DNA of 60,000 nt from Strigamia acuminata (taxonomy: Eukaryota; Arthropoda; Chilopoda; Geophilomorpha; Linotaeniidae), in NCBI GenBank assembly GCA_949358305.1, contig OX442314.1:40372581-40432580 (forward strand), written 5' to 3'. The notes under the pieces are model-generated. The model did no database searches, was not told the DNA's origin, and worked only from the letters and a program-made list of their open reading frames with translations. The translations under genes and the position numbers were made by a program. Position 1 is the first letter of the stretch. Each line of letters begins with the position of its first letter. Of this stretch, positions 49,680 to 59,589 are shown piece by piece.

Positions 49680-51234
49680 TCTTTAGCAAGGTGACCAGAT
49701 TCACGACAAATTGGGAATCGTTGAATTTATTCAAAATCAACTTGAGCGTGGGGTCGTCAGGTTTAGTTTTCTTAGCGTCGGATGACGCAGAGCTGTTGTC
49801 ATGATTTCTTTTGAAATTGTTAGAGGAAGATTTTCCTCTTAATTTAGGGCATTTATTTCTAAAATGTCCCTTGTCACCGCATTCAAAGCAGGTGCCTCGT
49901 TCAAAGCGCTTGGTAGTTTCTTTTAAAAGATTTAACAGTTCGATGTTCTCAGGTTCTGAGTCGGAGGCAGAGTTGGAATCGCTCGACTCTTCGGACGCAG
50001 ATGTTTGTTCGACCAAACTAGTTAGGAGTTTCTTAAATGAATTATCACTTTTCTTAAATGAGTTTTCACGTTTCTTAAAATGTCGTGGAAAACGGTAGTC
50101 ACGTCGTGGACGTTCATGCTTTTTAGCTTTTTCAGGTTCTGCAACCTTTTCAGCCTTTTCGGGCAATTTTGCCGGTGTAGGTGATTTCGTAACAACCGTT
50201 TCAATTTTCTTAGCTTCCGTTTGAGCGGGATTATTCCCACGCTTAACATCGTACTTTTCTTTTTCAAGAAGAATTTTGGTGTATAAGCGTTCTATGTCGC
50301 TTTTATTTAGATTGTTGGCGTCCATCTTGGTTTGCATAGCTTCCGTAGCGTAGCGATATAGCATTTTCCGTGCGGCTAGCGCGGGATATGTTGTTTGACG
50401 GCGCCAGCAGTTGTAGTAACGTAGCACGTATTGATAGAGGGATTCGTCTTGAGTTGCCACTAACTCAAAACATTCTTCTCCTCTTTGCTCATCGCTCAAG
50501 CTGAAGCGATTAGCAAAGATGACGAGAAATTCGTCCCAGGTAGTCTCAGGTTTGATAAAATCATCGAACCACAGTCGGGCAACACCTGTTATGTAACAAG
50601 GCACGCATTTATGGACGGCTCGATGAAGCGTGTCGCCTCTGCTCAGAGCGGCGCACTTGATAGCATCTAAAAACAATTCACCTTCGGCTGGCGTGCCCTC
50701 GCCAGTGAAGCGTGGAATGTCTAAACCTTTATAAGTCAGTTTTTTGGCTAAGTCGGCGGAAATAGTGTTATTTCCTATGCCAGTGGAGCTCAGAAAAGAC
50801 TGTTGGGCAGGGGTGTTGTCGGCCATTCTTCTAATGGTCTCAACGAGTTGGCGAATAGTTTCGCTCTGGTCAGCGGAAACAGGTGGTAAGGGATTTTGTG
50901 CACGTCGCACGGGAGTGGAGGTTAGGGGTTCACTTTCTGTGTGAACGGTTAACTCTTTCGGCTTGGCGCGTTCTTTCAATACTTGCGCCGAGCGCGCAAT
51001 AAAATCATTGATATCTGCAAATTCATTATGGTCTAACCCCAACATTTCGCTCAATTCTCTTAAGCTATCTCTATTAACTTCTACCACCCTATGCTTTTAT
51101 CCTCCCACTGAAGGGGGTAAAAGCGGATCTTGTTGTTGGCTGGTCCCTGCGGTGGGTTCAAGGGGGACCTCAACTTCTTCAACTTCTTCTCGTTCCGTAC
51201 CTCCCGGTGATACGATTAATTTCATTGTTCTCAT
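49666..51234 (-). pseudogene. Gypsy Gag, damaged by a stop and a frameshift
   Basis: Best start is ATG 51234 (MRTMKLIVSPGGTEREEVEE), but a TAA at 51099-51097 follows after 45 codons. The frame then stays open from about 51093 to 49666. The body has the helical retrotransposon Gag domain (RFTGEGTPAEGELFLDAIKC, WDEFLVIFANRFSLSDEQRG) and a zinc knuckle CFECGDKGHFRNKC. A second knuckle-like piece (CRESGHLAKDCPVLKN) lies in another frame near 49715-49662, the frame that feeds the slippery site; so a small indel near 49710-49725 has also broken Gag. Two lesions against an intact Pol suggest loss of Gag function first, or a stop decoded by readthrough. Confidence 0.78.
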
Positions 51235-51244
51235 TGTATTATAA

Positions 51245-52950
51245 GAATTGCAACAAGAACTGAACTAACTCAACACTGAATATACTAAATCAAGCTCTAG
51301 GTAACTTTACAATTTCAACAAAGAAAATATAAATTTTTAACTAATCAATTTCAGAAAATGAAATGAACTAAATTAAATTTCTAACTGGAATAAAATCTAA
51401 GAAGGTAAATTAAATGGTCTTACCGTCGATCGTTGTAACTTGGGCAAAAGGTGCCGAAAGGTTTTTCTTAAGTTGGCACAGGTAGATGGCAGAATGGGCA
51501 CAGGGAAAAACGGCTTGGTCTCTGGATGGACGGGTAGTCGATGCAGAAAATCTCCAAGGAGTGAGTGGAAAATGGTGGACCAGAGAGTTTTATTCCAACT
51601 CTCATTTTTTGAATTTTGGGCTCCATAACGGTCAAAGTTATGTAAATGTGAAAGAATGTTAGTCGACAGTCAGTCTTTAGAAGGTGTTGAAATCGTTAAA
51701 TCAAGAGTCTGGTTATGGTCTAAACATGGTTATGTGTTTGTACAGATGGGGAAGAAATGGGTTTCTTGGGTGGTAGAGGTAATTAAGCGAGTTTGTTGTT
51801 TTTAGGTTTATGGCAAGAAAATATTTTAAAGTTGAGTAAAGTTGTTTTAAACTGTATTTTTATTTTTATTAGGTTTCAAGTTGTTGGATAGTAAGAACTT
51901 AAGGTTATGCTGATTATTTGTAAGTGTTAATAATTGATTTTGATTTTAACTAGAATTAAGTTATGAATAATATTTTATTTACAATTATTTTGAAGTTATA
52001 AATAGAGTTGGTAGAGAATATTTATTTGAAGAATTTTAAATTTTAATTGAGATGAAAAATAGGACTTTCTTAAAGTTTTGTTGTTTTGGTGCAGCTTTTG
52101 GGTCGTTAAGGACAAGTGGTTTTACTCTCTGTGGGTGGCCTGAGGGTAATTGAAAAAGGTCAAAGAAGGGGAGAGTTAGTTACAGGTCAGTGCCCTTTGA
52201 GTTTCAAGTGGGCCTGAGCACATATGGTTTGACTTACCCTGTCACCGCTAAATACAAAGGGTAAACAAGTTGCGTTTCAGCATTAGTACACAAAATTTGG
52301 ATCAATTTAAAATTTCAAAGATTCATTTTAAACTAGTGCTCTAATCAATTTTCAAAATAAAATTGACTTCCATATTTTATAATTGGATTTCTCCAATTAC
52401 ATCTATATCAATCCATTAATTTCACACTGTCATTTTTGATCTAAATATTGGGAACATTACTTGTGTCGAGAAATTAATTCTAACATTACACATAAGAGTT
52501 ATACCTTAATCAAAACTTACAAATAATTTTAGTAATCAGATTTGGAAATAGTTTGTCATTTTGATGTTATTAATGTAATCCAAGTTACAGACCTTTCTAA
52601 TGTCTGGATTGTTAATTTTCAAAAGGAACTTTTGAAACAAGACTAAGATTACCAATTAGAATTTGAATTGCATTTCAATCTGATTAGTAAGCGATTTGTT
52701 AGTTCTTTGTACACTAATTACAAATAGGTCGCGGACAGCACTTGTGTCCTGTTAATTTGTACAATGTCTAAAATATCAACTTTTTAATTTAAATTTCAAA
52801 ATTTATACAATATTAATTTTTTAAATGTATTAGTATTTTAACACTAAAGTTTGTTAGTTACAAGAACGCTGTGTTTATTTTTAGCGTTTTTTGCGCTAAT
52901 TACAAAATAAACTTTTTATTAATTTTTTAGTGTTTTTACACTAATTATTA
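51245..52950. other. Gypsy leader region, non-coding, with an internal primer-site duplicate
   Basis: About 1.7 kb of AT-rich leader. The segment around 52722-52765 (minus strand CACAAGTGCTGTCCGCGACC ... AATTAGTGTA) duplicates the primer-site region at 52948-52975 about 220 bp away, showing an imperfect tandem duplication of the leader start. Confidence 0.5.
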
Positions 52951-52968
52951 AATCCTGTCGCGGACGCC
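52951..52968 (-). promoter_or_regulatory. Primer-binding site, tRNA-Ser-like
   Basis: The minus strand reads TGGCGTCCGCGACAGGAT, two bases after CCCGTCACA, the likely LTR end. TGGCG...AGGAT is the pattern of retroelements primed by tRNA-Ser, as in Drosophila 17.6/297. The exact tRNA is not checked. Confidence 0.65.
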
Positions 52969-52971
52969 ACT

Positions 52972-54700
52972 TGTGACGGGAAAACCTAGCTCTAACATAC
53001 ATACCACGACCATTATTTACCAAATACCGGGGACTAGCATTAGTCTCCCATAGTTCACATGAACTACCGTAGAAAAGGAAGATGGCGACAGGATTCGCTC
53101 CACAAAATGGAGCGCCGTAGAAAGAGACAGATGGCCATCCATAGAAACACTGCAAGGCTCCGACCTTGAGAGGAATGTCCGCGTCGTCGCAAGAGGGGAG
53201 AACGGTGAAGTTCTTCACTCTTGCCGGCCTCAACGAACTTGAATATCAATGAAACAAGAAGGAATCTGACTTCGTAACAATTATAACCAAACCGTGAAAC
53301 ATTGGAATAATTAATAGATTGATACCAGAACTAAATATATAGGAATGAGCACAACATAACACAATGTTTATCAAATCATAACATTTGTCATTTAATGCGA
53401 CTAAAATAAGCCTAATGACTCACAAATAAAGATAACACGAGATCATTATAAATCGAGAGCGCTGACAGGATTAAAAGGACTCGAGGGAGTCCCATTGACT
53501 AAATATATAACTACTAATTAACATTATTACGCTGACAAGATATATTGACCCCAATAGGCCGGCAAAACTAAGGGTTTGAATCAAAACTAGCTTATATAAA
53601 CACTGAATAAAGAGCAACGCGACAAGATGCTTTCAACGCTCATTCCACTGGTGGACAGGTGGCACTGGTTTGGACTTCATCACATTGGTGATTGCACTGG
53701 GGTTCTTGTGACATTGAGTCCCATCACAATCAACCACCTCCAATCTGGTTCCGTGATTGGAGGCAAAAGCTAGGTATGCAACAGGGGTTAAGCAAGAACA
53801 ACAGTAACTCCACGTTACTCAACAAGGTGAGCTTATTCAACCGTGGAGGAAAGAAGGAACGCACAGGCCAGACTAGCTGCGTTACACACCTTGCGTTTAG
53901 AATAGTTAGCGAACGCTGGAAATGGCGAAGAGACGGGCAAAGTGAGCCAGCCGCCGACAAATGGCCAGCGTGAGCTTAGTTTAAACACCATTTGTTATGG
54001 ATATGGCGGACCTGCGACCAGCGAGCTGTGTCATCGCAAGTGACTACACTAAACAACCATAAATATCAGCAAGGTACCTTCGTGGCCAGCGAACTTAGTC
54101 ACCACGAAAGCGTAATGAGAGGGCGAAAAGTACGGCAAGAACAACCAGAATTAACTGAGACATTGTTCAAGCAAGAATAAAAGGAATGGGTTTTACCTTG
54201 GTGGGAGAGTTTCTTAACGCTTCCAGGGGAGAAACGTCTAGACGCCGGCAACAAAACCTATTCTTCAACTCCATGGCCATGCTGGCTCGCCGTGGGTCCT
54301 AACCAGACGAGCCTTTACAGTTAAAAGGAGTACTAGTTTACTCAATCTCCTTTTTGTGCTGTTGCGCGTAGGGCCAAACAACTAACGCTTGCCTGTGCGT
54401 CAATGAAATTGACGCACAACATAATTGTATCAGCAAAAGCTTCAATCAATATAATGTGTAAGGTCAATATTCAATGGTGTGCAACAAGGGCGAATGAATC
54501 CAGTGCGGGCCCTTAAATACCCAGAGGTAGGGCCGTCAAGCAACGCTAGGAGAGCACAATTGTTATGTAACCAGTCATAACAGTGTGCTAGACGGGTTGA
54601 CCGGCTTTTAACTCGCCCTTTAAATTGGGGGCGTGTCCAAATACTTCTCTCTCTCTCGCAGCAGGGCATCTGGCACGGCTAGACGGGTAGGCGTCTCGGT
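52972..54700 (-). repeat. Probable 5' LTR of the gypsy element
   Basis: On the minus strand it ends CCCGTCACA directly before the primer site. A TATA-like TATTTAAG lies at 54519-54512, where an LTR promoter is expected. Related LTR pieces are at 18488 and 58361. The outer boundary near 54.7 kb is a guess because no second LTR is available for comparison. Confidence 0.5.
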
Positions 54701-55084
54701 TGGAGGGATGACGTCACTGAGTGGGGGAAAATCGGCGATAGATTCTCTCTGTTTCCTTCGATACAAAATGGCGGTTATGGATTTGAATGGGTGGCTTCTC
54801 CTGTCTCAAATATAATCGTTATTTAGGTATAGAATGTCTTTGCACCATGGCCATGGAACAAGTCCATTTATATGCCATTTATATGTGCGTCGTACTAGTC
54901 AGGTGATTAGTCAGTTGTCTGTGTAATAGTCATGTGATTATTTATTTGCTTATATATTAACTAGTCATGTGATTAGTTCGCATTCTGTGTTATGGTGAGA
55001 AATGTTAGTCGGGTGGTTGGCCAACATCCCACCAGTCCGGGGTATGGCGCTTCGAGGTCGTCTCGTCACAAAGTTCTTTTCATT

Positions 55085-55883
55085 TCAGTGACGCAATGCG
55101 AAGGATCCTTCGAAGTAAACCTCGAACAATGCCTCCGTGAGGGCGAACTCACTGGTCAAATCTGCGGTGTTAGAACTGAGGTCTGAATACATCACAGTAG
55201 CAATGGCAACGGGATATCCTCCTTTTGCCCATCCGGTAAAGGGAGACTCAGTTCCGATATCATGCTAGTCGAATCCGAAGTCAGTAATAGTAGGACTCCA
55301 GGTGGCGGACAAAGGATTGGTAGCTCTACGGATGCATACATTCTGCTGTGTAAGCATCTCAGTCTTTGTAACTGTTTCCGAGCCAATGTTAGTAAGCAGG
55401 ATGTCGGATTCGGTTCGAGTCACTGGTTTTAGCGACATCAAAATAGTTCCGGAACGGACTCCAGCCTGCGCAGTTGGGACGACAGTCATCTTAATCCAAT
55501 TAACTTTTGCTTGATTAAACTCAGTATAATACTTGGCATTATACACGTCATAGTGAGCGAGGTTGGATCGTACAATGATGTCTTCGACACCAATTGCCAC
55601 TCGCATCACTGCAGCCACAGGTACGGCACTCACATCGTTGTTCACACTATCACTAACTAGTTTATTAGCGATAATCTTCATCACTACTTTACCCAGCATA
55701 TCCAAGGAGTTGATCCACCAATGTTCAAAGGCACCAGTTTGGTTAAATTTTCTTGGGTACCAGTATTGTTCATTAATGGCAGTAGTACTTACTGCTCCGG
55801 GAGCTCGGGCTCTAATAGTCGACGTTGGTCGGATGTTCTGACGCGGCGCATGCAAATGACGAGAAATAAGACGACTAACAATA
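55085..55883 (-). pseudogene. Endogenous viral element: capsid-like gene of a small circular DNA virus, main part
   Basis: The minus-strand frame is open from the insertion point at 55883 to TAG 55267-55265, then continues in frame to TGA 55087-55085. The protein has QYWYPRKFNQTGAFEHWW, YYTEFNQAKVNWIKMTVVPT and SGTILMSLKPV, a beta-rich pattern like the jelly-roll capsid proteins of CRESS-DNA (circovirus-like) viruses. The arginine-rich N-terminal part lies separately at 57441-57505, separated by a 1.55-kb transposon. One nonsense mutation and the insertion show it is a fossil. No replication-protein gene is recognised in the window. The virus-family call rests on pattern, not on a search. Confidence 0.6.
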
Positions 55884-56384
55884 GGGGGTTTCATTAATTA
55901 AGCAATTTTGTAATTTTGCAACTTTAGCAATTTTGCACTTTTGGATATGTCACATGATATCAGTTCCACCAATCATGTGCATAATTGCAAAAACACAAAA
56001 CAGAAAAAATACACAATCACAAAATCAAAGGTAGTTTTGCTATTTTGGCAAAAATGGCAGCAGCCAAACTCAATCCAAGTGGCCATCACAAATTGTGATT
56101 AATAATTAGTTTCAAAAATAATCTCATAATTTTGCAATTTTGCAATTATTTAAATAGTCACGTGACTTCCTATCCACAATATTAGGTTATAGTTATATCC
56201 AACCAATTTTAAAATGTGATGCAAAAAAACTAGTTCTTATTTGTGTGATGGAACAAAATATTTTTTAATAAGGTGCATTTTAATAAATACTAGCTGTTCA
56301 CCCACAAAGCCAAAGCCATAGATCAGACAAATGTATACAACCAAATCATAAAATAAATTTTTGCAAAACTAAACCAAACCCGTA

Positions 56385-56530
56385 ATAATGCAACCCAAAC
56401 CCAAACCACACCAAACCAAAACCAATGCCAATCTGGTCAATACCCAAACACAATCAAACCCAAAAGTTAACCTAAACCCAATGCCAATCCAGCCAATTCA
56501 ATTTTGGCCCAAACCACTGCAACCTGCTAT
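56385..56530 (+). repeat. Degenerate CCAAACC-rich stretch inside the TA-flanked element
   Basis: Loosely repeated CCAAACC, CCCAAACC and AACCCAATGCCAATC units over about 140 bp. It looks telomere-like only superficially because the unit is irregular. Confidence 0.5.
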
Positions 56531-56769
56531 TTTGTCCTCCTTTATTATTCAACTACTTTTTCCAACTTTTTCTTATAAATCAACCCAAAAAAGATCGTTT
56601 TTTCCAAAATTTAAAATCAACGGTTAATCCGATCAAAAAGTTATCTGTACCATCGTTTTCAGCGGGATTTTCTTCTCTGGAAACCTGTTTTAAACATTTC
56701 ATTCGGTTAATTTTACGAATTTTTGGTTTTGTCATGGTCGAATCTCGAATCCAAATTCTGCACCAAATT

Positions 56770-57030
56770 TCCAAATTTTCCCATTCAGTCCCCCGCTAAG
56801 ATGGCCCGAATCGGCACTTTTCCTCGCCCGAATCAAAAAATAAAAAATACAGGCTTGTGCAGAATTGTCTCCTCTTCAAAATGAGCTTGGTTCCATAATT
56901 TTCCGAGCTCATCTTGACATAGAAAACAATAAAAAACGATACGCGACGAACATTTCCGCCTGAATTTCCATTCGGGCACCCGCTAAAATCGCCCTGAATC
57001 GCCCTGAATCGGTACTTTTTTTTTACCCGA
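56770..57030 (+). repeat. Diverged tandem duplication inside the TA-flanked element
   Basis: The block around 56780-56840 (CCATTCAGTCCCCCGCTAAG ... GAATCGGCACTTTTCC) is echoed at 56965-57035 (CCATTCGGGCACCCGCTAAA ... GAATCGGTACTTTTTT), about 190 bp apart. Confidence 0.6.
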
Positions 57031-57438
57031 ATCGAAGTATTGAGTTTCCTAGCTGTTATACAGTCATGGATGCATCAGCATTTTGATGATATACAAGGAT
57101 ACAAGTTGGCCACTTAGATAGAGCTTGGATGCCTCCATTTTGTTTTGAGTTTCACAAGCCTCAAAATCACTTCTTATCAAAATCACAAAAACTACCTTTT
57201 AGATGTTTTTGGGATTTTGTGTTTTTACTCTTTTGTGCTTTAGTGAATGTGAATGTGATTGGTAGAACAGATATCACATGACAATACTCAAAAATCACAA
57301 AATTGTCCAGATCACACAATTGCAAAATTGACTGGGTTAATTCAATGTAAACTCATTTTTGGAGGCATCAAAAAATAATGATTTTGTGATTAATGCAAAA
57401 TCACAAAATTGCAAAATCATTCATATAATGAAACCCCC

Positions 57439-57505
57439 TAATGTTAGCCATATTCCCACCACCGCGAGCACGTCCACGACGTTGGTTTCTTCCTTTAGGT
57501 GCCAT
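57439..57505 (-). pseudogene. Capsid-like gene, N-terminal basic part (split by the transposon)
   Basis: From ATG 57505 the minus strand encodes a short arginine/glycine-rich start (KGRNQRRGRARGGG), typical of the DNA-binding N-terminus of CRESS-DNA virus capsids. It runs into the TA at 57439-57440 where the element is inserted. It is collinear with the main part at 55085-55883. Confidence 0.6.
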
Positions 57506-58239
57506 TCTTGTTCAGCAATGGCCTGTAGGCAGTCGAGTTCACTTAAGCAAGGAATGTTGAAAAGAGTTTTCAAAATTCGGTACTGATTATGTTCTTCCTA
57601 ATAGAACGGGATTGACAAAATATGTCAAAGGCCGACGTTCAGTTCAGAAGGCGCGTTAGATCGAACGCTATTCCTGAAAGGAAAATCGTCTCGCTGCTCC
57701 AATCTTCTTTGTAGAATGGCGTCGTACTCTGGTATGTTCTTTGGTGACAATTGTCGTAAATTAATTTGTAAATTAATTTGTCGATGTTATTCATTCATTC
57801 CATGTGATAGTAAAGCTAAACGCAATTATTTTACATGGGAGTTAGAGTCAATTTTGTTTTCATAAGTTAATGTTAAGTGCATACGATTAGGACTGCTAAT
57901 ATTATAGAATAGTTCGTATTGTGCCCTTTCCATTGCTGCTTTTTCTTGGTCGTGTGCATTGTTTTCTGCATTGGAAGGTGTTGCCAGCAACAATTGGATT
58001 AGAGTTAATTTTCAAATCAGTTTTACCTTTTTTAATGTGTTTCTCGGTGTGTTGGTTCTCCTAATGTTGTTGTTCTTTCCTGATGGTGACTTTTCCTGAA
58101 ATGGGTTGAATTGCCTTAAATAATTGTTCGTTTTGTATTATTAAACTAATAAGTTATCTGAATTGATTTCTTTGCTCTGCATTTTTCCTTGACACTTTGA
58201 CAAGTCGGATAGTGTGGTATTTCATGTTTACTGTTGCCA
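57506..58239. other. Flank upstream of the capsid fossil, no gene supported
   Basis: A plus-strand start-like exon (MASYSG followed by donor-like GTATGT) at 57717 could belong to a viral or host gene, but nothing confirms it. The rest is AT-rich. I looked for a replication-origin stem-loop; TAATATTAT at about 57898 is the closest, without a convincing stem. Confidence 0.3.
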
Positions 58240-58765
58240 TGTGGCAGTAATAAAAAGTCTTGAGACTTGTCCTTGAAGTAATAATGAAAAAAAGCCAATT
58301 CAAATGGTTTTCCATTTATATTGATGTGGACTGACATTTTGTGGAAATTGACGTTGAATGTGACTGGATAACCTAGCTATACAATACATACCACGACCAT
58401 AGATCATCAATAGGTGGGGGACTAGTTCATTTGAGCTAGTCATACGACAGGATAAGTACACATGAGACACCAGAGTCTCCGTAGATCATTTGATCACAAT
58501 AGCTTACCAAGCCTTGGTATGGAAGACCAAGGGAACTAACTCTCTAGCTAACTCTATGGAGGCGGACGGCCATCCATATTAAATAAAATAAAGAAATAAA
58601 AATAAAATAAAATATAACCTTTCTGGAATGGAAGCATGGACTTGCTTTTTCCAACACGAAGTTTGGCCACAGCTCGCTTCAGCAATTCCAGGCATTGGTT
58701 TTGATTGGCGAATTCCATTCCAAATCCACTTTTGCCACTATTTTTTTCATCTACAGGCATACGAG
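58240..58765. repeat. Segmental duplication of 18372-18890
   Basis: Ulp1 first exon (58337-58247), the ~220-bp LTR-related piece (58361-58580) and P-like transposase (58615-58765) follow in the same order and orientation as at 18372-18890, with few differences apart from a short deletion in the TAAAATAAAA tract. Confidence 0.8.
58615..58765 (-). pseudogene. P-like transposase fragment, copy P7, downstream part
   Basis: The minus strand reads SRMPVDEKNSGKSGFGMEFA and CLELLKRAVAKLRVGKSKSM, identical in protein to P2. It starts directly after the PHD region of U5. Confidence 0.7.
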
Positions 58766-59430
58766 AAGCAGTGTTTACTAAGATTGATGCTGCATACACT
58801 GCTTCGTGTATTTTATCACATTTTTTGTGTAGCCACACTTTACACACTTTGCATTGTCTAAGATTGTCATTGCACTCATCTGCAGACACAATACACCTCA
58901 ATACAATCTAATTGTGCTTGCCTTTTGTTTGTTTTCTGGAAACCTGTAAACACTCCATTTTGTAGACAAGTTCTTAAATGAGAACAGATTAAATCATTGT
59001 CATAGTTTTTAATTGTTGGGTCTTTTCCTTGTACTAATGCCAGAGCAAATATAATAGCAAAAACACCGCTGTCATTTGACAAAGGACGTTGTTTTTGTAC
59101 TTGCTTGTATGCAACTGTGATTTTTACAAACAAATGTCTCATGTGGCATGTCATTAAATGTATGTTGAAAATTTTCTTTTAAATTATTGGTCCTGTCTTG
59201 TTGCTTGTAGACACTGATCCGGTCCGATCAAATTTGGTTTATCCAGTAATTGGTGTAATACTGGAAGAAGTCATTCATTTGTTCTTGAACATCGCTTAAG
59301 TAATTTTTGGCTCTGGTTGCAAATGCAGTCTGTATAGAAATTGAAATAATGCATACAAAACAATCAAATTCCATATGAAGTCTTTTAACCTTAATATCAT
59401 GCAGTCCATTAGCAATTTTTTTCACTTTTT
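58766..59430 (-). pseudogene. Ulp1 + PHD module U5 inside P-like transposase
   Basis: Minus-strand order: exon 59425-59228 (TRAKNYLSDVQEQMNDFFQY), the 59154-58876 frame (VAYKQVQKQRPLSNDSGVFA, LVQGKDPTIKNYDNDLICSH, then EVYCVCR) and 58860-58780 (RQCKVCKVWLHKKCDKIHEA). The nucleophile Cys is Ser (DSG), so the protease is dead. The first PHD cysteine pair (YCVC) survives here, unlike in U2, but the last pair (CKSC) is lost because the 58764-58795 segment is inverted. Transposase sequence lies on both sides, and about 60 bp of it (59590-59655 and 58715-58765) is duplicated around the module. Confidence 0.68.
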
Positions 59431-59589
59431 TTCAATCAAACCGGTATGAAATAGACAGTTTTTGCATTGGCATGCCTGAAATTGTCCACCACATTATAAT
59501 GAGGGGAATACAGTAATTCGGGTCGATCTCCTTTCTAATGGCGTTGTTCTCTGTTTTCCCTAACAGATTTCATTCTTCCATAACGTAAT

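Larger units (their letters stand above)
45567..54700 (-). mobile_element. Ty3/gypsy LTR retrotransposon, pol intact, 3' LTR not found
   Basis: Minus-strand order: probable 5' LTR (from about 54.7 kb to 52972), primer-binding site at 52968-52951, a long leader, gag (51234-49666), frameshift site and pol (to 45567). The 3' LTR expected below 45567 is not visible, so the element is incomplete or rearranged, and the outer LTR limit near 54.7 kb is approximate. Gag carries a nonsense and a frameshift lesion while pol is open throughout. Confidence 0.75.
55884..57438. mobile_element. TA-flanked non-autonomous DNA transposon (1555 bp) with 13-bp inverted ends
   Basis: Left end GGGGGTTTCATTA (55884) and right end TAATGAAACCCCC (57438) are exact inverted repeats, each bordered by TA (55882-55883 and 57439-57440). 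Removing it rejoins the capsid frame. Both subterminal zones are rich in ATTTTGCAATTTTG in opposite orientations. There is no transposase ORF. TA target choice fits the Tc1/mariner (IS630) supergroup, though the G-run end is unusual. Confidence 0.87.

Noticed and set aside
1551-55267. Reassigned TAG codon, because several otherwise open frames (1551, 34619, 39328, 55265) contain one TAG
   Set aside because: These are independent pseudogenes that also carry frameshifts, deletions or TGA/TAA stops. The short final exon of the EXOG-like gene itself ends in TAG.
56385-56530. Interstitial telomere repeat
   Set aside because: Units are irregular and do not follow TTAGG or TTAGGG; it is only A/C-rich degenerate sequence.
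57890-57910. CRESS-virus replication origin nonanucleotide
   Set aside because: TAATATTAT is one base off the usual motif, has no convincing stem, and such strings are expected by chance in AT-rich DNA.
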